Positions 51,355 to 59,973 are shown, counted from the stretch's first letter. The stretch: DNA of 64,000 nucleotides from Yeosuana aromativorans (GCF_014646655.1 NZ_BMNR01000002.1:709942-773941), one strand, 5' to 3'. Notes: generated from the letters alone by a model not told the origin. Made by a program: numbers and translations.

Positions 51355-52947
51355 TTAAGATTTCAATTGGAACAGTTGTCTTACCTCCAAATGGATACGT
51401 TCAAAATTAGCCTGTATCTCGGCATCATTGTAACGGTGTCTCGGTGGTGGCAATTCCCTCTTTATGTTTGGCATTTTAAACCGTACCTTACGATCCTTTC
51501 CATCTGCAAACGAGATGAACTCACCTTCCCTTAACCGAAAGAACACATCGGAACGTATCTTGCTGACCTCCTTCTCCCCGGTGCTGATCCTGGCATCAAA
51601 GTCCAGACTGTTCTGGCTCTTGCTGATCGTGGTCGTCGGTTTCTTGACGATCTCAAAAAATCGCTCATAATACTTGGCGGTGTCCGGGTCATTGGCCTTT
51701 CCAAAGAACTGATAGGACAGGTTGCTCAAGATGGCACGGCTTGCCTTGTCACCGTACATCATGTCGTTCTGGGTCTTGTCCTGCATTACATAGACCGTTG
51801 AAATATCATAGCTCCTCAAAGTTGCGGGAATACGGTGCATATTGAGCAGCCTGATAGTAGGTGCTTCCTCGATAAGGATAAAAGAGGATTCCCGATGCCG
51901 GACGCTCATCTGCTTGGTCATGGTATGGATGATGGTGGCGATCACAGGAGAATAGGCCGTTTCAAATTTAGGGTTGTTCACGATGGAAACCACGGCGGGA
52001 TTTTTTGGGTTATTGATGTCCAAGGGCACTTCATCCGCAGAGAGCGCCATAAAGATGCGTTGTGTGCTGATCTTCTTGAGGGCATTCGCCAGTGTGCTCA
52101 TCACCCCAGCCGTTTGGCGTTCCGAGTCCCTGCCAGAGATAAAGGCATCCGCCATGGCCTTGGAGGTATAATCAGAGCTCAAAAAACCAATGAGGCTATT
52201 GGCATCCAGATATTGGTAAGTGGCTATCAAATGGGGAAGTGTACAGTATTTGGGGTAGGCCATCTTCAGTTTCCAGATAAGCCCGCCCAAGAGGCCCTCC
52301 ACGGCATCGTTGAAGAACTTGGAAGAGCCCGCCGGGTTGGATTCCCGTTGTTCCAAAAGGTTTTCCAACAGCACCCTGGAAACCTCATTGACACTTTCCT
52401 CGTCCTGCATGTACCTCGGAGCAATGGGATTGACCTTGGCATAGATGTCATCAAAGGAAATGATATGGAACGGGCGGCCGGATTCCTTAAAAAACGGGAA
52501 CGCCATTTCGGTGATCTCAAAATGCTTGTAGTCATGGATGAGCCCACAAAACTGGTGCCCTTGAAAATGCCTTAACACATTGTAGACCACCGATTCGGTC
52601 TTGCCACTGCCGGCGGACCCAATAACGGAGATCCCCCTGCGGATGTTCTGGAGCCTTATCGAGCCGTTCTTTACCTTGATCTTCATGGTATACCTGCGTT
52701 CTGTCTTGGATCTTTCCCAAACTGGATGAATTTTAACGTACAAAAGGTTATTAATAAAAATAAAGGGCAAGAACCAGTAGCCGAATATAACCATGGGCTT
52801 GTCAGGATGTTGGAGGTAAATAAAATAACCTATCGTGAATATGCCAAGGGTATGGAGGCCATAGGCGAACCGCAAATAACGAAAACCAATGGCCATCAAA
52901 ACGGTCATGGAGACATAGATACTGATTGTTAAGGTAAGTGGTGTCAT
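51355..52947 (-). CDS. Conjugative coupling protein (TraG/VirD4-like, MobC type)
   Basis: 530 residues. Two to three N-terminal membrane helices (about 5-70) are followed by a Walker A at about 110-117 (GSAGSGKTES), a Walker B-like SFILIEEAPT at about 360 and a DKTQNDMMYG motif. It would bring the relaxosome to a type IV secretion channel, probably one supplied in trans since no channel genes are visible. This block has higher GC than the flanking island DNA, arguing for separate acquisition. It lies 12 bp downstream of the relaxase gene. Confidence 0.88.
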   Translation of the reverse strand: MTPLTLTISIYVSMTVLMAIGFRYLRFAYGLHTLGIFTIGYFIYLQHPDKPMVIFGYWFLPFIFINNLLYVKIHPVWERSKTERRYTMKIKVKNGSIRLQNIRRGISVIGSAGSGKTESVVYNVLRHFQGHQFCGLIHDYKHFEITEMAFPFFKESGRPFHIISFDDIYAKVNPIAPRYMQDEESVNEVSRVLLENLLEQRESNPAGSSKFFNDAVEGLLGGLIWKLKMAYPKYCTLPHLIATYQYLDANSLIGFLSSDYTSKAMADAFISGRDSERQTAGVMSTLANALKKISTQRIFMALSADEVPLDINNPKNPAVVSIVNNPKFETAYSPVIATIIHTMTKQMSVRHRESSFILIEEAPTIRLLNMHRIPATLRSYDISTVYVMQDKTQNDMMYGDKASRAILSNLSYQFFGKANDPDTAKYYERFFEIVKKPTTTISKSQNSLDFDARISTGEKEVSKIRSDVFFRLREGEFISFADGKDRKVRFKMPNIKRELPPPRHRYNDAEIQANFERIHLEVRQLFQLKS

Positions 52948-52959
52948 AGTATTGCTTTT

Positions 52960-53985
52960 TTAAATGCTGATGGAGCCAGCGTCCTTGGCCACATCGATGG
53001 TTCTTTTCAGTTGTTTGAAGGCCTTTAGGGCCAGTTGCACTTGGTTCGTTGGGATATTAAGGTTGGGAACATGCATGCCGGACTTGCCCATGATCTTGAA
53101 GGCCGCGCTCTTTTCGTTTGTTGGCAATGCCATCAGGTGGGCAAAGAACCTGTAGGTGTCCTTATTGTACATTTTATGGGCACTGTAGCTTTCCACAAAG
53201 TTCCGCTCGTACTTGAACAGGGTGTCAAAGGTCCTCTCGGCCTTTTCAAAAAACCCATCACGGTCAAAGCCCCGCTTGACAGGGCTACCGTTCAGGATGG
53301 CCTCGGAGGCCTTGTGGGAACTCCCCGGGGACAGGCTCAGCGTATTGGTCATGTCCCTGCGGCTGACAATGATATGGACGTGGGTCTGTAGCCCTGGTTT
53401 TTTCATCCCCTGCACGACCATTTGACCATTGACTTTATGTGGCGCCTCTGCCCTCAGCCTGTCAATGGTCTTTTGGATGGCTTGGCAATTGCCCTCCAGT
53501 TCTCCCCTCCTGATCTTCACCAGGTCATGTTCCAGTTTGACTATCTGTGCCCTAAACGGTTGGTTCTCCTTGATCTCTCGGTCAAAGCCTTTATAGGTTC
53601 GTTCGTACTCTATCTTGGCATAGTATTTTATGCTGTCCACAGATACGGGGGCATCCCTGTAAAAGGAATTGGCGTAATCTTTCATGGCCTCCCTGACATA
53701 CCTCCGCAGTTTTTCGGGATCATTGCCGATATGCTCCAGTTCCCTTTGGCTTGGGCTTATGGTGAGGGAATAGAACTTGGGCTCATTTTTTCTGAGCTTG
53801 GCGGTATTGCCGTCGATATCATTGGTGACATGCTTGGGGGACACGTGGTCGTTGTACTGGTCAAAAAAGTGCTCCTGGAGCTCTGGTTCTTTGTCCCTGT
53901 TTTCCTTTTCCAGATAGGCCACAAAGTCACCACAGCTTTTTGAAAATGTTTTGTCCAGATGTTGTTTGGTGATGGATATGTACAT
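52960..53985 (-). CDS. Relaxase / mobilisation protein (DUF5712, MobB-like)
   Basis: 341 residues. The histidine triad-like metal motif is HVHIIVSRRD (His202, His204) and an N-terminal tyrosine in MYISITKQ or later in YYAKIEYERT could be the nicking residue, not determinable here. Other blocks: KFYSLTISPSQREL, and GFDRDGFFEKAERTFD-style segment (RGFDRDGFFEKAERTFDTLF). This DUF5712 group is the relaxase of Bacteroidota mobilisable elements. It follows BfmA by 2 bp and precedes the coupling protein gene. Confidence 0.87.
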   Translation of the reverse strand: MYISITKQHLDKTFSKSCGDFVAYLEKENRDKEPELQEHFFDQYNDHVSPKHVTNDIDGNTAKLRKNEPKFYSLTISPSQRELEHIGNDPEKLRRYVREAMKDYANSFYRDAPVSVDSIKYYAKIEYERTYKGFDREIKENQPFRAQIVKLEHDLVKIRRGELEGNCQAIQKTIDRLRAEAPHKVNGQMVVQGMKKPGLQTHVHIIVSRRDMTNTLSLSPGSSHKASEAILNGSPVKRGFDRDGFFEKAERTFDTLFKYERNFVESYSAHKMYNKDTYRFFAHLMALPTNEKSAAFKIMGKSGMHVPNLNIPTNQVQLALKAFKQLKRTIDVAKDAGSISI

Positions 53986-53987
53986 GG

Positions 53988-54542
53988 TTACTCGTTTTTG
54001 ATTTTTTCTTTAAGCGCTTCATAGTCTTCCAAGGCCATGTCCAAATGGAGCCTGGGCTTGCCAAAACTGCTTTTCACGATTCGTATCTTGGAAAACAGGA
54101 TATCCTCAAACTGCTGTTTTGTTTCTCTTAGATCCCGCTTGAGCGCGTTCTTTTCCTTTCTCAGTTCGATGGCCTCCAATGACGTGGCAAAAAATGGGTC
54201 ATTGACCGGTTTGTTGCTCTTTTTGACCTCTACGAGCAGGGGCTGTTTTTGTTTGGCCGGTGTTTTCTCGAACAGCAATTGGAGCATGGCAGTGGTGGGC
54301 TTTGTCTGGTTCTTTTCGATGTCCTTTACAATGGATACCAGGGCATTGATCCGTTTTTTGATGTTGGCCTCCAGGGTCCGCGCATTGGGGCCAAGGGTTT
54401 CCTTTGGGGATATCTCATTGTAAAGGAAAAAATCCAGCATGGTGTCCATAGCTTCCGTATGGGTCTTAAAGAACCGTTTGGAAAACTCCTGAAAACGCTG
54501 TACTGTTTTCTTTTTGAACCGTATGTTACCGAATGTCTTCAT
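53988..54542 (-). CDS. BfmA/BtgA family mobilisation protein
   Basis: About 184 residues from ATG 54542 (another ATG lies seven codons upstream). The N-terminus NIRFKKKTVQRFQEFSKRFFKTHTEAMDTML is the ribbon-helix-helix-like DNA-binding part typical of BfmA/BtgA, and the C-terminus is a charged helix that could contact the relaxase. These proteins bind oriT and help the relaxase. It is the first gene of the mobilisation operon and lies next to the repeats at 54568-54760. Confidence 0.87.
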   Translation of the reverse strand: MKTFGNIRFKKKTVQRFQEFSKRFFKTHTEAMDTMLDFFLYNEISPKETLGPNARTLEANIKKRINALVSIVKDIEKNQTKPTTAMLQLLFEKTPAKQKQPLLVEVKKSNKPVNDPFFATSLEAIELRKEKNALKRDLRETKQQFEDILFSKIRIVKSSFGKPRLHLDMALEDYEALKEKIKNE

Positions 54543-54567
54543 TGTCGATCTGTTGCCCTTCATCCGT

Positions 54568-54760
54568 TTTGCCGCAAATTTTTGCCTGTTTATGCGGCCT
54601 TTAGGGGCATTTGCCGCAAATTTTAATTTTCTAATTTAGCTTGTTGAAAACTTGATTCTTTTAAATAACTGATTTACAGTTATTTATAAAACATTAAATA
54701 ACGCAATGCCGCTTCAGCGCATTGCCCTCTTGCTATTCATTTTCGTCCAGCTCGCTGGAC
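54568..54760. other. Candidate origin of transfer (oriT)
   Basis: Immediately upstream of bfmA. It contains a perfect 15-bp direct repeat, TTTGCCGCAAATTTT (54568-54582 and 54610-54624), 42 bp apart, which is four helical turns. To the right are two hairpins: GCAATGC-N9-GCATTGC (54703-54725) and GTCCAGC-TC-GCTGGAC (54745-54760). Direct repeats plus stem-loops beside a relaxase operon are the usual makeup of oriT. The nick site was not identified. Confidence 0.55.
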
Positions 54761-55026
54761 AAAATTCTGTTTCAATCTGACCTAAAATAGCCAGTTTCCT
54801 TTTCTGCATAGCGATCCTTATAAATGTATCCAATGGAGCTGTAAAAATGAAACGCGGAATGGTTTCAAATGGTTGGTTTTAAAGGCAATCCATATGATTT
54901 CCAATAAAAATTTTAATTTGGACGTCAGATTTTCAAAATTCCCTTAGATAATTTGCAAAAAAAAGACCCCATCTTTAATGAAGTCTTTACAAAGGATAGT
55001 CGATAATTTATAGACCCACCGGTCTT
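54761..55026. other. Intergenic region between oriT candidate and radC operon
   Basis: No gene seen. At about 54962-54995 a minus-strand AAAGAC...GTCTTTTTTTT arrangement could weakly terminate the radC-ssb operon. Nothing else stands out. Confidence 0.35.
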
Positions 55027-55224
55027 TCAAATATTAAAAACGTAGGTGTAGGTATAAAGATTTCGTGTGGCTTCTTCATCCAATAAAGCATCATAATCCA
55101 AATGGTGTTCTTGGGCGTACCTCTTCAAATCATTTCCAAACCTGTTTTCCACATCTTCTTTGGAGACCGAAAGCAAATGGTTCTGTGTCTCTGCATCGAG
55201 GTTATTATAATTTAGATATATCAT
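55027..55224 (-). CDS. Small hypothetical protein of the mobile element
   Basis: 65 residues, acidic and helical (NNLDAETQNHLLSVSKEDVENRFGND, LDYDALLDEEATRNLYTYTYVF). No domain recognised. It follows the RadC-like gene by 16 bp on the same strand and appears to be its partner gene on this type of element. Confidence 0.65.
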   Translation of the reverse strand: MIYLNYNNLDAETQNHLLSVSKEDVENRFGNDLKRYAQEHHLDYDALLDEEATRNLYTYTYVFNI

Positions 55225-55240
55225 AACTATGTCTTTTTAA

Positions 55241-55690
55241 TTATAAAATACCTTCATCAGCGAAACTGTAGTAATCACCACTAGGCACCACAATGATATG
55301 GTCCAATACCTTCACGTCAAAAAAAGCGGCTGCCTTCTTTATTTTTTCCGTGAGCTGTTTGTCCGCTTCACTTGGCATCAGTTTCCCGCTTGGGTGGCAG
55401 TGTGATAAAATCACACCTACGGAAAGGGTTTTTAAAATGACCGCAAATAAAATGCGGATATCCACCAATGTGCCCGTGATACCCCCAGTTGACAATTGGT
55501 AGATGCCCTTGATTTTATTGGAGTTGTTCAATAACAGCACCTTAAAGGATTCCTGCAATGCAATGGTATCTTTGTCCCATGTCTCGAAAAGCAGTTTTCC
55601 TGCATCGGCAGAACTTTTGATGCTAGGTGACTTTGATAGTGCAATGTTTTCTTTGTAGCTTATTTTTATTTCGTTAACTTGTGCATTCAT
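55241..55690 (-). CDS. RadC-like JAB-domain protein
   Basis: 149 residues. The MPN/JAMM metal motif is present: His97-x-His99-PSG and Asp110 in HCHPSGKLMPSEAD. The helix-hairpin-helix part of chromosomal RadC is absent, so this is the short form seen on Bacteroidota conjugative elements. The call to DNA repair is a family tradition and is not demonstrated. It lies between ssb and a small gene in the same orientation. Confidence 0.9.
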   Translation of the reverse strand: MNAQVNEIKISYKENIALSKSPSIKSSADAGKLLFETWDKDTIALQESFKVLLLNNSNKIKGIYQLSTGGITGTLVDIRILFAVILKTLSVGVILSHCHPSGKLMPSEADKQLTEKIKKAAAFFDVKVLDHIIVVPSGDYYSFADEGIL

Positions 55691-55775
55691 TGTTATGTCT
55701 TTTTAGAATTAATGATGAAAAGAAGAGGGCGCTTACTAATTGAAAACTGGTCTTAGTGCCCTCTTTATTTTTTGT

Positions 55776-56135
55776 TTAATGTTCAGATTTTGAAGTATTA
55801 TTTTTAGTGTCCAATAACAACACTTCATTGACAACGATTTCAGTAATCGTGCGTTTCTCTCCCTGTTCTGTTTCATAAGAGCGTGTCTTGAGCTTGCCTT
55901 CAATGGCAATCCTATGCCCTTTTCCAACATGTTTCCCAATGATTGAGGCAACCTTGCCCCAAGCCACCATATTGTGCCAGTCCGTTTCTGATTGATTCTC
56001 CCCTTTGGAATTCTTGAAATGCTCATTGGTTGCCAATTGAAACCGCACCAATACTTTTCCGCTTTCCAAGGTTGTAATGGTCGGGTCTTGCCCAACGTTT
56101 CCGATTAACTGTACATGGTTCTTTAATGTTCCCAT
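55776..56135 (-). CDS. ssb: Single-stranded DNA-binding protein
   Basis: 119 residues, OB fold: HVQLIGNVGQDPTITTLESGKVLVRFQLATNE, then TDWHNMVAWGKVASIIGKHVGKGHRIAIEGKLKTRSYE and a lysine/serine tail that ends KNNTSKSEH. The acidic C-terminal tip (DDDIPF-like) of cellular SSBs is missing, common in mobile-element copies. It would coat transferred single-stranded DNA. The reading frame overlapping it on the same strand (55736-56095) is a shadow. Confidence 0.93.
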   Translation of the reverse strand: MGTLKNHVQLIGNVGQDPTITTLESGKVLVRFQLATNEHFKNSKGENQSETDWHNMVAWGKVASIIGKHVGKGHRIAIEGKLKTRSYETEQGEKRTITEIVVNEVLLLDTKNNTSKSEH

Positions 56136-56147
56136 AATTAAATTGAT

Positions 56148-56435
56148 TTAGTATCTACATAAAGTAGATGGATTAATATTCAGTGATTTACTTATTGTAT
56201 CCGGAAGCGTTTTTCTTTTTTGATTTTTTTTAGTGCCACTTCCTTTTTGGATATTTTGATATGATTTCATGATTCGATGGTTTGATTTACTTCCCGTAGA
56301 GCCTTCGCTGTTATCTTTTTTTGATGCTTGGTGTGATCCAATATTCAGGCTTGGTAAGACGTATAAAAAAGAGCGAGGCACGAGCTCTGGCTTTATGCCG
56401 TCGTCCAAGAATGAATGTTGTTGTTTTGCCGTCAA
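56148..56435 (-). CDS. Doubtful ORF upstream of ssb
   Basis: 95 residues, Ser/Lys-rich and without recognisable structure. It ends 12 bp before the ssb ATG on the same strand. Against a real gene: a terminator-like hairpin falls inside it, and composition is low-complexity. It may be a leader region rather than a protein. Confidence 0.3.
   Translation of the reverse strand: MTAKQQHSFLDDGIKPELVPRSFLYVLPSLNIGSHQASKKDNSEGSTGSKSNHRIMKSYQNIQKGSGTKKNQKRKTLPDTISKSLNINPSTLCRY
56365..56388 (-). terminator. Terminator-like hairpin upstream of ssb
   Basis: On the minus strand AGAGC-N9-GCTCT is followed by TTTTTTA. It is about 230 bp upstream of the ssb start and could be an attenuator or the end of an upstream transcript. 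Confidence 0.4.
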
Positions 56436-56612
56436 AAAAAGAGGGGACAGTGATGGCTAGGAAGTGGATTAAAAGCCTCTGTGAAATTTAAAATAGCAGG
56501 AAGTGGGACTCATACATACTAAATATAAAAGGTATGGAGAACCGTTTCGAAATAATTTTTGTCCCAATTATTAACCATATTTGGAGCCTAATAAGTATTT
56601 TAAAACAAATAC

Positions 56613-56704
56613 ATATTGCATATCGCAATATGGAATATAAATAAGTAAAACATTGTTTATTAAATATTTAATATGTAATATTGCATATCGCAATATGGAA
56701 TATA
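56613..56704 (+). promoter_or_regulatory. Duplicated palindromic operator of the HTH-nucleotidyltransferase operon
   Basis: Two identical 27-bp direct repeats (56613-56639 and 56678-56704) start 65 bp apart. Each begins with the palindrome ATATTGC-ATATC-GCAATAT, and the second copy contains the ATG at 56695 within its last bases. Binding there would directly block promoter or ribosome access, a typical autoregulatory arrangement for toxin-antitoxin operons. Confidence 0.7.
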
Positions 56705-57225
56705 TGAATCAATCCAGAAATAACTTGAAGCCCCAAGACATCGTCATACTCCTAAAAATAATAGCTTTAGGTGAGCAATCGTGGTTCCATCATACGATTG
56801 CCCAAGAATTGGGAATAAGCCAATCGGAAGTAAGCCAATCCTTGAACCGTTCTAAATATGCCGGTTTAATTGATGGTGCAAGAAAAAAAGTAAACAAACT
56901 AGCGTTTACTGAATTCTTGATGCATGGTGTGGCCTATGCTTTTCCACAACATCCAGGACCTATTGTTAGAGGGGTATTAACTGCACATTCAGCAGAGCCT
57001 TTAAACAACATAATCCATGCCAGTGATAAATACGTTTGGCCCTATGCCAAAGGACAAGAGAGAGGCCAAGCGATAGAACCATTATACAATACAGTTGTAG
57101 AAGCTTCATTGAAGGATAAAGAGTTGTATGAGTTACTAACAATGGTCGATGCTATTAGAGTGGGAAGAGCTAGAGAAAAGGAAATAGCAAAAAAAGAACT
57201 GGAAAAAAGGATTCAAAATGCATAA
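56695..57225 (+). CDS. HTH regulator / probable antitoxin of an AbiEi-like pair
   Basis: About 176 residues from ATG 56695, the start inside the second operator repeat; another ATG lies at 56704. An HTH is visible at about 35-60 (FHHTIAQELGISQSEVSQSLNRSKYAGLI). The C-terminal part is helical and ends in a charged region (AREKEIAKKELEKRIQ). It overlaps the nucleotidyltransferase gene by 8 bp. This gene order, and the duplicated operator, suggest an autoregulated antitoxin. Confidence 0.75.
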   Translation: MEYMNQSRNNLKPQDIVILLKIIALGEQSWFHHTIAQELGISQSEVSQSLNRSKYAGLIDGARKKVNKLAFTEFLMHGVAYAFPQHPGPIVRGVLTAHSAEPLNNIIHASDKYVWPYAKGQERGQAIEPLYNTVVEASLKDKELYELLTMVDAIRVGRAREKEIAKKELEKRIQNA

Positions 57226-57907
57226 CAAAGTCATCAATCTCTCATTAGTAGCACAAGTTGCGAAAGGATTAAAAGAGCTGAACGAAAAAATGGTCTTTAT
57301 TGGTGGTGCCATAATCAGCTTATATACAGATGACCCAGCAGCTGAAGAAATTCGTCCTACGTCTGATATTGACATGACCATCAATTTGGCAAATTATACC
57401 GAATGGGCCCAAATGCAAGAAAGATTATCTGAATTGAATTTCTATCCAGATCCACAAGGACAATCCATATGCTCCTATAAATTCCAAGGCATTGCCATTG
57501 ACATCATGCCTGCAGAAGACAGTAGTATTGGTATTTCAAATAAATGGTACAAACCGGGTTTCAAGTTTATACAACAAATAGAACTCCCAGAAGGCATAAC
57601 CATAAATATATTACCTTCCCCCTATTTCCTGGCAACCAAATTAGAGGCATTTAAAGACAGGGGGGGAAATGATTTTTATGGCAGTCACGATTTCGAGGAT
57701 ATCATCTATTTATTGGACAACAGAACAACAATAGTAGAGGAAATACTAGCAAGCGCAGAAAATGTGCAACTGTACATTAAACAGGAATTGAAAACTATTA
57801 AAAACCATCCACAGGCCGATGAAATTTTAGCCATGCACATCCATCCATTAATTCGTGAAGAACGTTTTAATATGTTGATGAAGAAAATAGAACACATAAT
57901 AAATTAA
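57218..57907 (+). CDS. AbiEii-like nucleotidyltransferase
   Basis: 229 residues. The NTase core is visible: FIGGAIISLY (Gly29-Gly30) then RPTSDIDMT (Asp50-x-Asp52), with the third acidic residue likely in GIAIDIMPAED. C-terminal conserved stretch: PSPYFLATKLEAFKDRGGNDFYGSHDFEDIIYLLDNR, the DUF1814/AbiEii signature in fragments. AbiEii proteins nucleotidylate tRNA and block growth in phage defence. It is the second gene of the pair with the HTH protein. Confidence 0.82.
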   Translation: MHNKVINLSLVAQVAKGLKELNEKMVFIGGAIISLYTDDPAAEEIRPTSDIDMTINLANYTEWAQMQERLSELNFYPDPQGQSICSYKFQGIAIDIMPAEDSSIGISNKWYKPGFKFIQQIELPEGITINILPSPYFLATKLEAFKDRGGNDFYGSHDFEDIIYLLDNRTTIVEEILASAENVQLYIKQELKTIKNHPQADEILAMHIHPLIREERFNMLMKKIEHIIN

Positions 57908-58256
57908 TTATTTAAAGACTAATTGGTTTTAAATATTAAGTTGATATAAAGTTTAAAAAGCAATCATATAGTACCATAAAGTAGGAAACAACTTTTACCA
58001 TATTACAATTTTCTTGTAGATTAAAAAATTGCTCTGAATATAAAGAGATAAGGATTCACCAATGCCAAGAATGGTTAGAGGCATTCACAAGATTGAACAT
58101 GAATACTACATTTAAGAAGCAAAAAATAAATTGAAAAAATTTTTTTAGTAGTATTCTACATACATTTAGAACAATTTCTTTATAAAATAATCTATTTAGA
58201 CAGTCTATTAAATAGCTGTTTAAATAAATTAAAATTTGATTTTTTAATCACTTTAT
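57908..58256. other. Intergenic region, possibly containing a gene relic
   Basis: About 350 bp, no ATG-started ORF of note. A 45-codon open frame without a start codon (about 57998-58135, ending CQEWLEAFTRLN then NTTFKKQKIN) might be a remnant. Low confidence. Confidence 0.3.
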
Positions 58257-58934
58257 ATGAAAGACAGTGCAAAAGGTCCAGGTTCAGGGTATATCTATCA
58301 ATTTGAAATTCCTCTTTTAGAATTATCTAAATTGAATAAACAAGAGTATGTGAGTATTGAAAAAATAGATGATGTTGCCAAAGAAGATGAAAATGGTACT
58401 TATACCCTAACTGTTCAAGCTAAACATAGTATTTCCGCTTCAGGAAAAACATTTGGCAATACATCAGAAGATTTATGGAAGACTATAAAAATATGGATTG
58501 ATAAAATCAAATTGAGTATTCTAAGTGAGAAAAACGAATTTAAAGCTCTTACCAATGTAGCATTCCCTGCTAATTCAATTGTTAGAAAGTTTAATTCCAA
58601 TTCATTTGAAGAAAACATTAATGATATAACTAATATTCGTAATCAGCAACAACTTAAACTTGATGAAAAAACTAAAATAGGAAAAACGGCCCCTACCATT
58701 ACCAAAATAATAACCCTTATTGACTATGCCCTAAATCACAGTAAAGAACTAGAGATTATTTTCAAAAAGTTTAGCTATCAAGAAAATTATAAAATTGAAG
58801 AAGACTTCTTTAACTCTATTCATTTGAGTAGTGTAAAAAATGTAGCCATAAAAGAAGACATTTATGAAAATTTTTATGGCTGGATTATCCAACAGTCTAA
58901 AAGAATGTGGCTTAATCAAAAAGAAGCTGCCTAA
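58257..58934 (+). pseudogene. Truncated nuclease of the DUF4297 / ABC-three-component type
   Basis: 225 residues. The N-terminus GSGYIYQFEIPLLELSKL and the YVSIEKIDDVAKED, TVQAKHSISASG motifs form the PD-(D/E)xK-like set (E, D, Q-x-K) of DUF4297 nuclease domains, and DLWKTIKIWIDK follows as in ABC-3C components. Such proteins normally continue for several hundred residues with an effector-linking C-terminal domain. Here the frame ends at 58934, right where a different remnant begins, so the C-terminus looks lost. Confidence 0.65.
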
Positions 58935-59067
58935 AATGTCTCTACTTTTATGTTGCAATTCCAATTATTTGATTGCACTTGAAAAGGAAGGATTTCTAAT
59001 TTCTGAAAAAGTAGGCAAAGAAAAACTTTATCTTAACCATAGATTAATGTCAATACTGGAACAATAA
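58935..59067 (+). pseudogene. C-terminal remnant, possibly of a Fic-family protein
   Basis: A frame ending at 59067 encodes NSNYLIALEKEGFLISEKVG and then KEKLYLNHRLMSILEQ, the kind of winged-helix tail seen at the end of Fic proteins (T-A-x-x-YL-x-LE-GIL). No catalytic HPFx(D/E)GN is present. It may be joined to the preceding fragment by a deletion and is followed 11 bp later by the IS end. Confidence 0.4.
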
Positions 59068-59110
59068 CGGATTGGACATGCAACAAAAAGTAGGACAGTT
59101 TTTTTAAGAC

Positions 59111-59941
59111 CTATGCCACATTTTTAAATTGATAAAATTCTTGTTCTACTTCATATGGGATTTTATAGCCCAATGAAGAGTGCATTCGTTTTCTATTGTA
59201 CCATATTTCAATGTATTCAAAGATGCAAGTTTTAGCTTGCTCTATTGTTTTAAAATCACAGCCGTAAACAAGTTCCACTTTTAAAGTTTTAAAGAAAGAT
59301 TCAGCTACGTCATTATCCCAACAATTTCCTTTCCTGCTCATGGACTGGGTCACCAAAGGGTTAGATTTAATAAATGACCTAAAGGTTTTTGAGGTATATT
59401 GTATCCCTCAATCTGAGTGAAATATTAAATCCATGGTTATCTTTCGCTTACCTATAGCCATTTTCCATGCAGGAATAATAGTTTGATTGGTGTGTAAACT
59501 TGTACTTAATGACCAACCTATTATCTGTCTGTAAAACAGATCTATAATAGCGGTTAGGTACAACCAGCCTTGCTTAATTTGTATATAAGTAATGTCGCTT
59601 ACCCAAGCTTCATTTAACCTATGGGGGTTAAATTTTCTGTTCAATAAATTTCTATAGACAGGATAGCTGTGATTGGAATCTGTGGTAGCTTTAAATTTCC
59701 TTTTGTGCTTACTGAACCAATTGTTCATTCTCATGATTTTAGCCGCCCTACGCCTGGATGTAAGGTAACCTTTGCGTTTTAACTGTTCTGCTATTCTAGT
59801 GTAGCCATAACGCTGTTTGCTCAAGTCAAATTCCTTTTTAACCAAATCTGTAAATAAACTATGTTCCAGTGCCCGTTTGGACAAGCCAGCTGTGTACCAC
59901 CTGTAAAAACTGCTCCTGCTTACTTTAAAAACCCTGCTCAT
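59111..59941 (-). pseudogene. IS3-family transposase OrfB with an in-frame stop
   Basis: Two same-frame pieces, 59111-59356 and 59408-59941, are parts of one rve (DDE) integrase gene. The N-terminal piece reads SRVFKVSRSSFYRWYTAG and the DDE core WVSDITYIQIKQGWLYLTAIIDLF, ending IFHSD; a TGA (59408-59410) stands where a normal HSD(R/Q)G would continue. After it come GIQYTSKTF and the C-terminal CWDNDVAESFFKTLKVELV. A single substitution is the simplest explanation. The upstream frame extends leftward without ATG (WEIYGFIASYKHLYPIEKM), consistent with -1 frameshift expression from OrfA. Confidence 0.85.
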
Positions 59942-59973
59942 CTTCTCGATGGGATATAAATGTTTATAGCTGG

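Noticed and set aside
51835-52575. 246-residue plus-strand ORF opposite the coupling-protein gene
   Set aside because: It lies wholly antisense to a gene with clear Walker motifs, in GC-richer DNA where long antisense frames are frequent, and its sequence shows no domain.
53422-53943. 173-residue plus-strand ORF opposite the relaxase gene
   Set aside because: Antisense shadow of the relaxase, with no recognisable motif.
54568-54760. CRISPR array or iteron replication origin
   Set aside because: Only two direct repeat copies, no spacer regularity, no Cas or Rep genes; position beside a relaxase favours oriT.
55736-56095. 119-residue frame overlapping ssb on the same strand
   Set aside because: Alternate-frame shadow of an unambiguous SSB gene.
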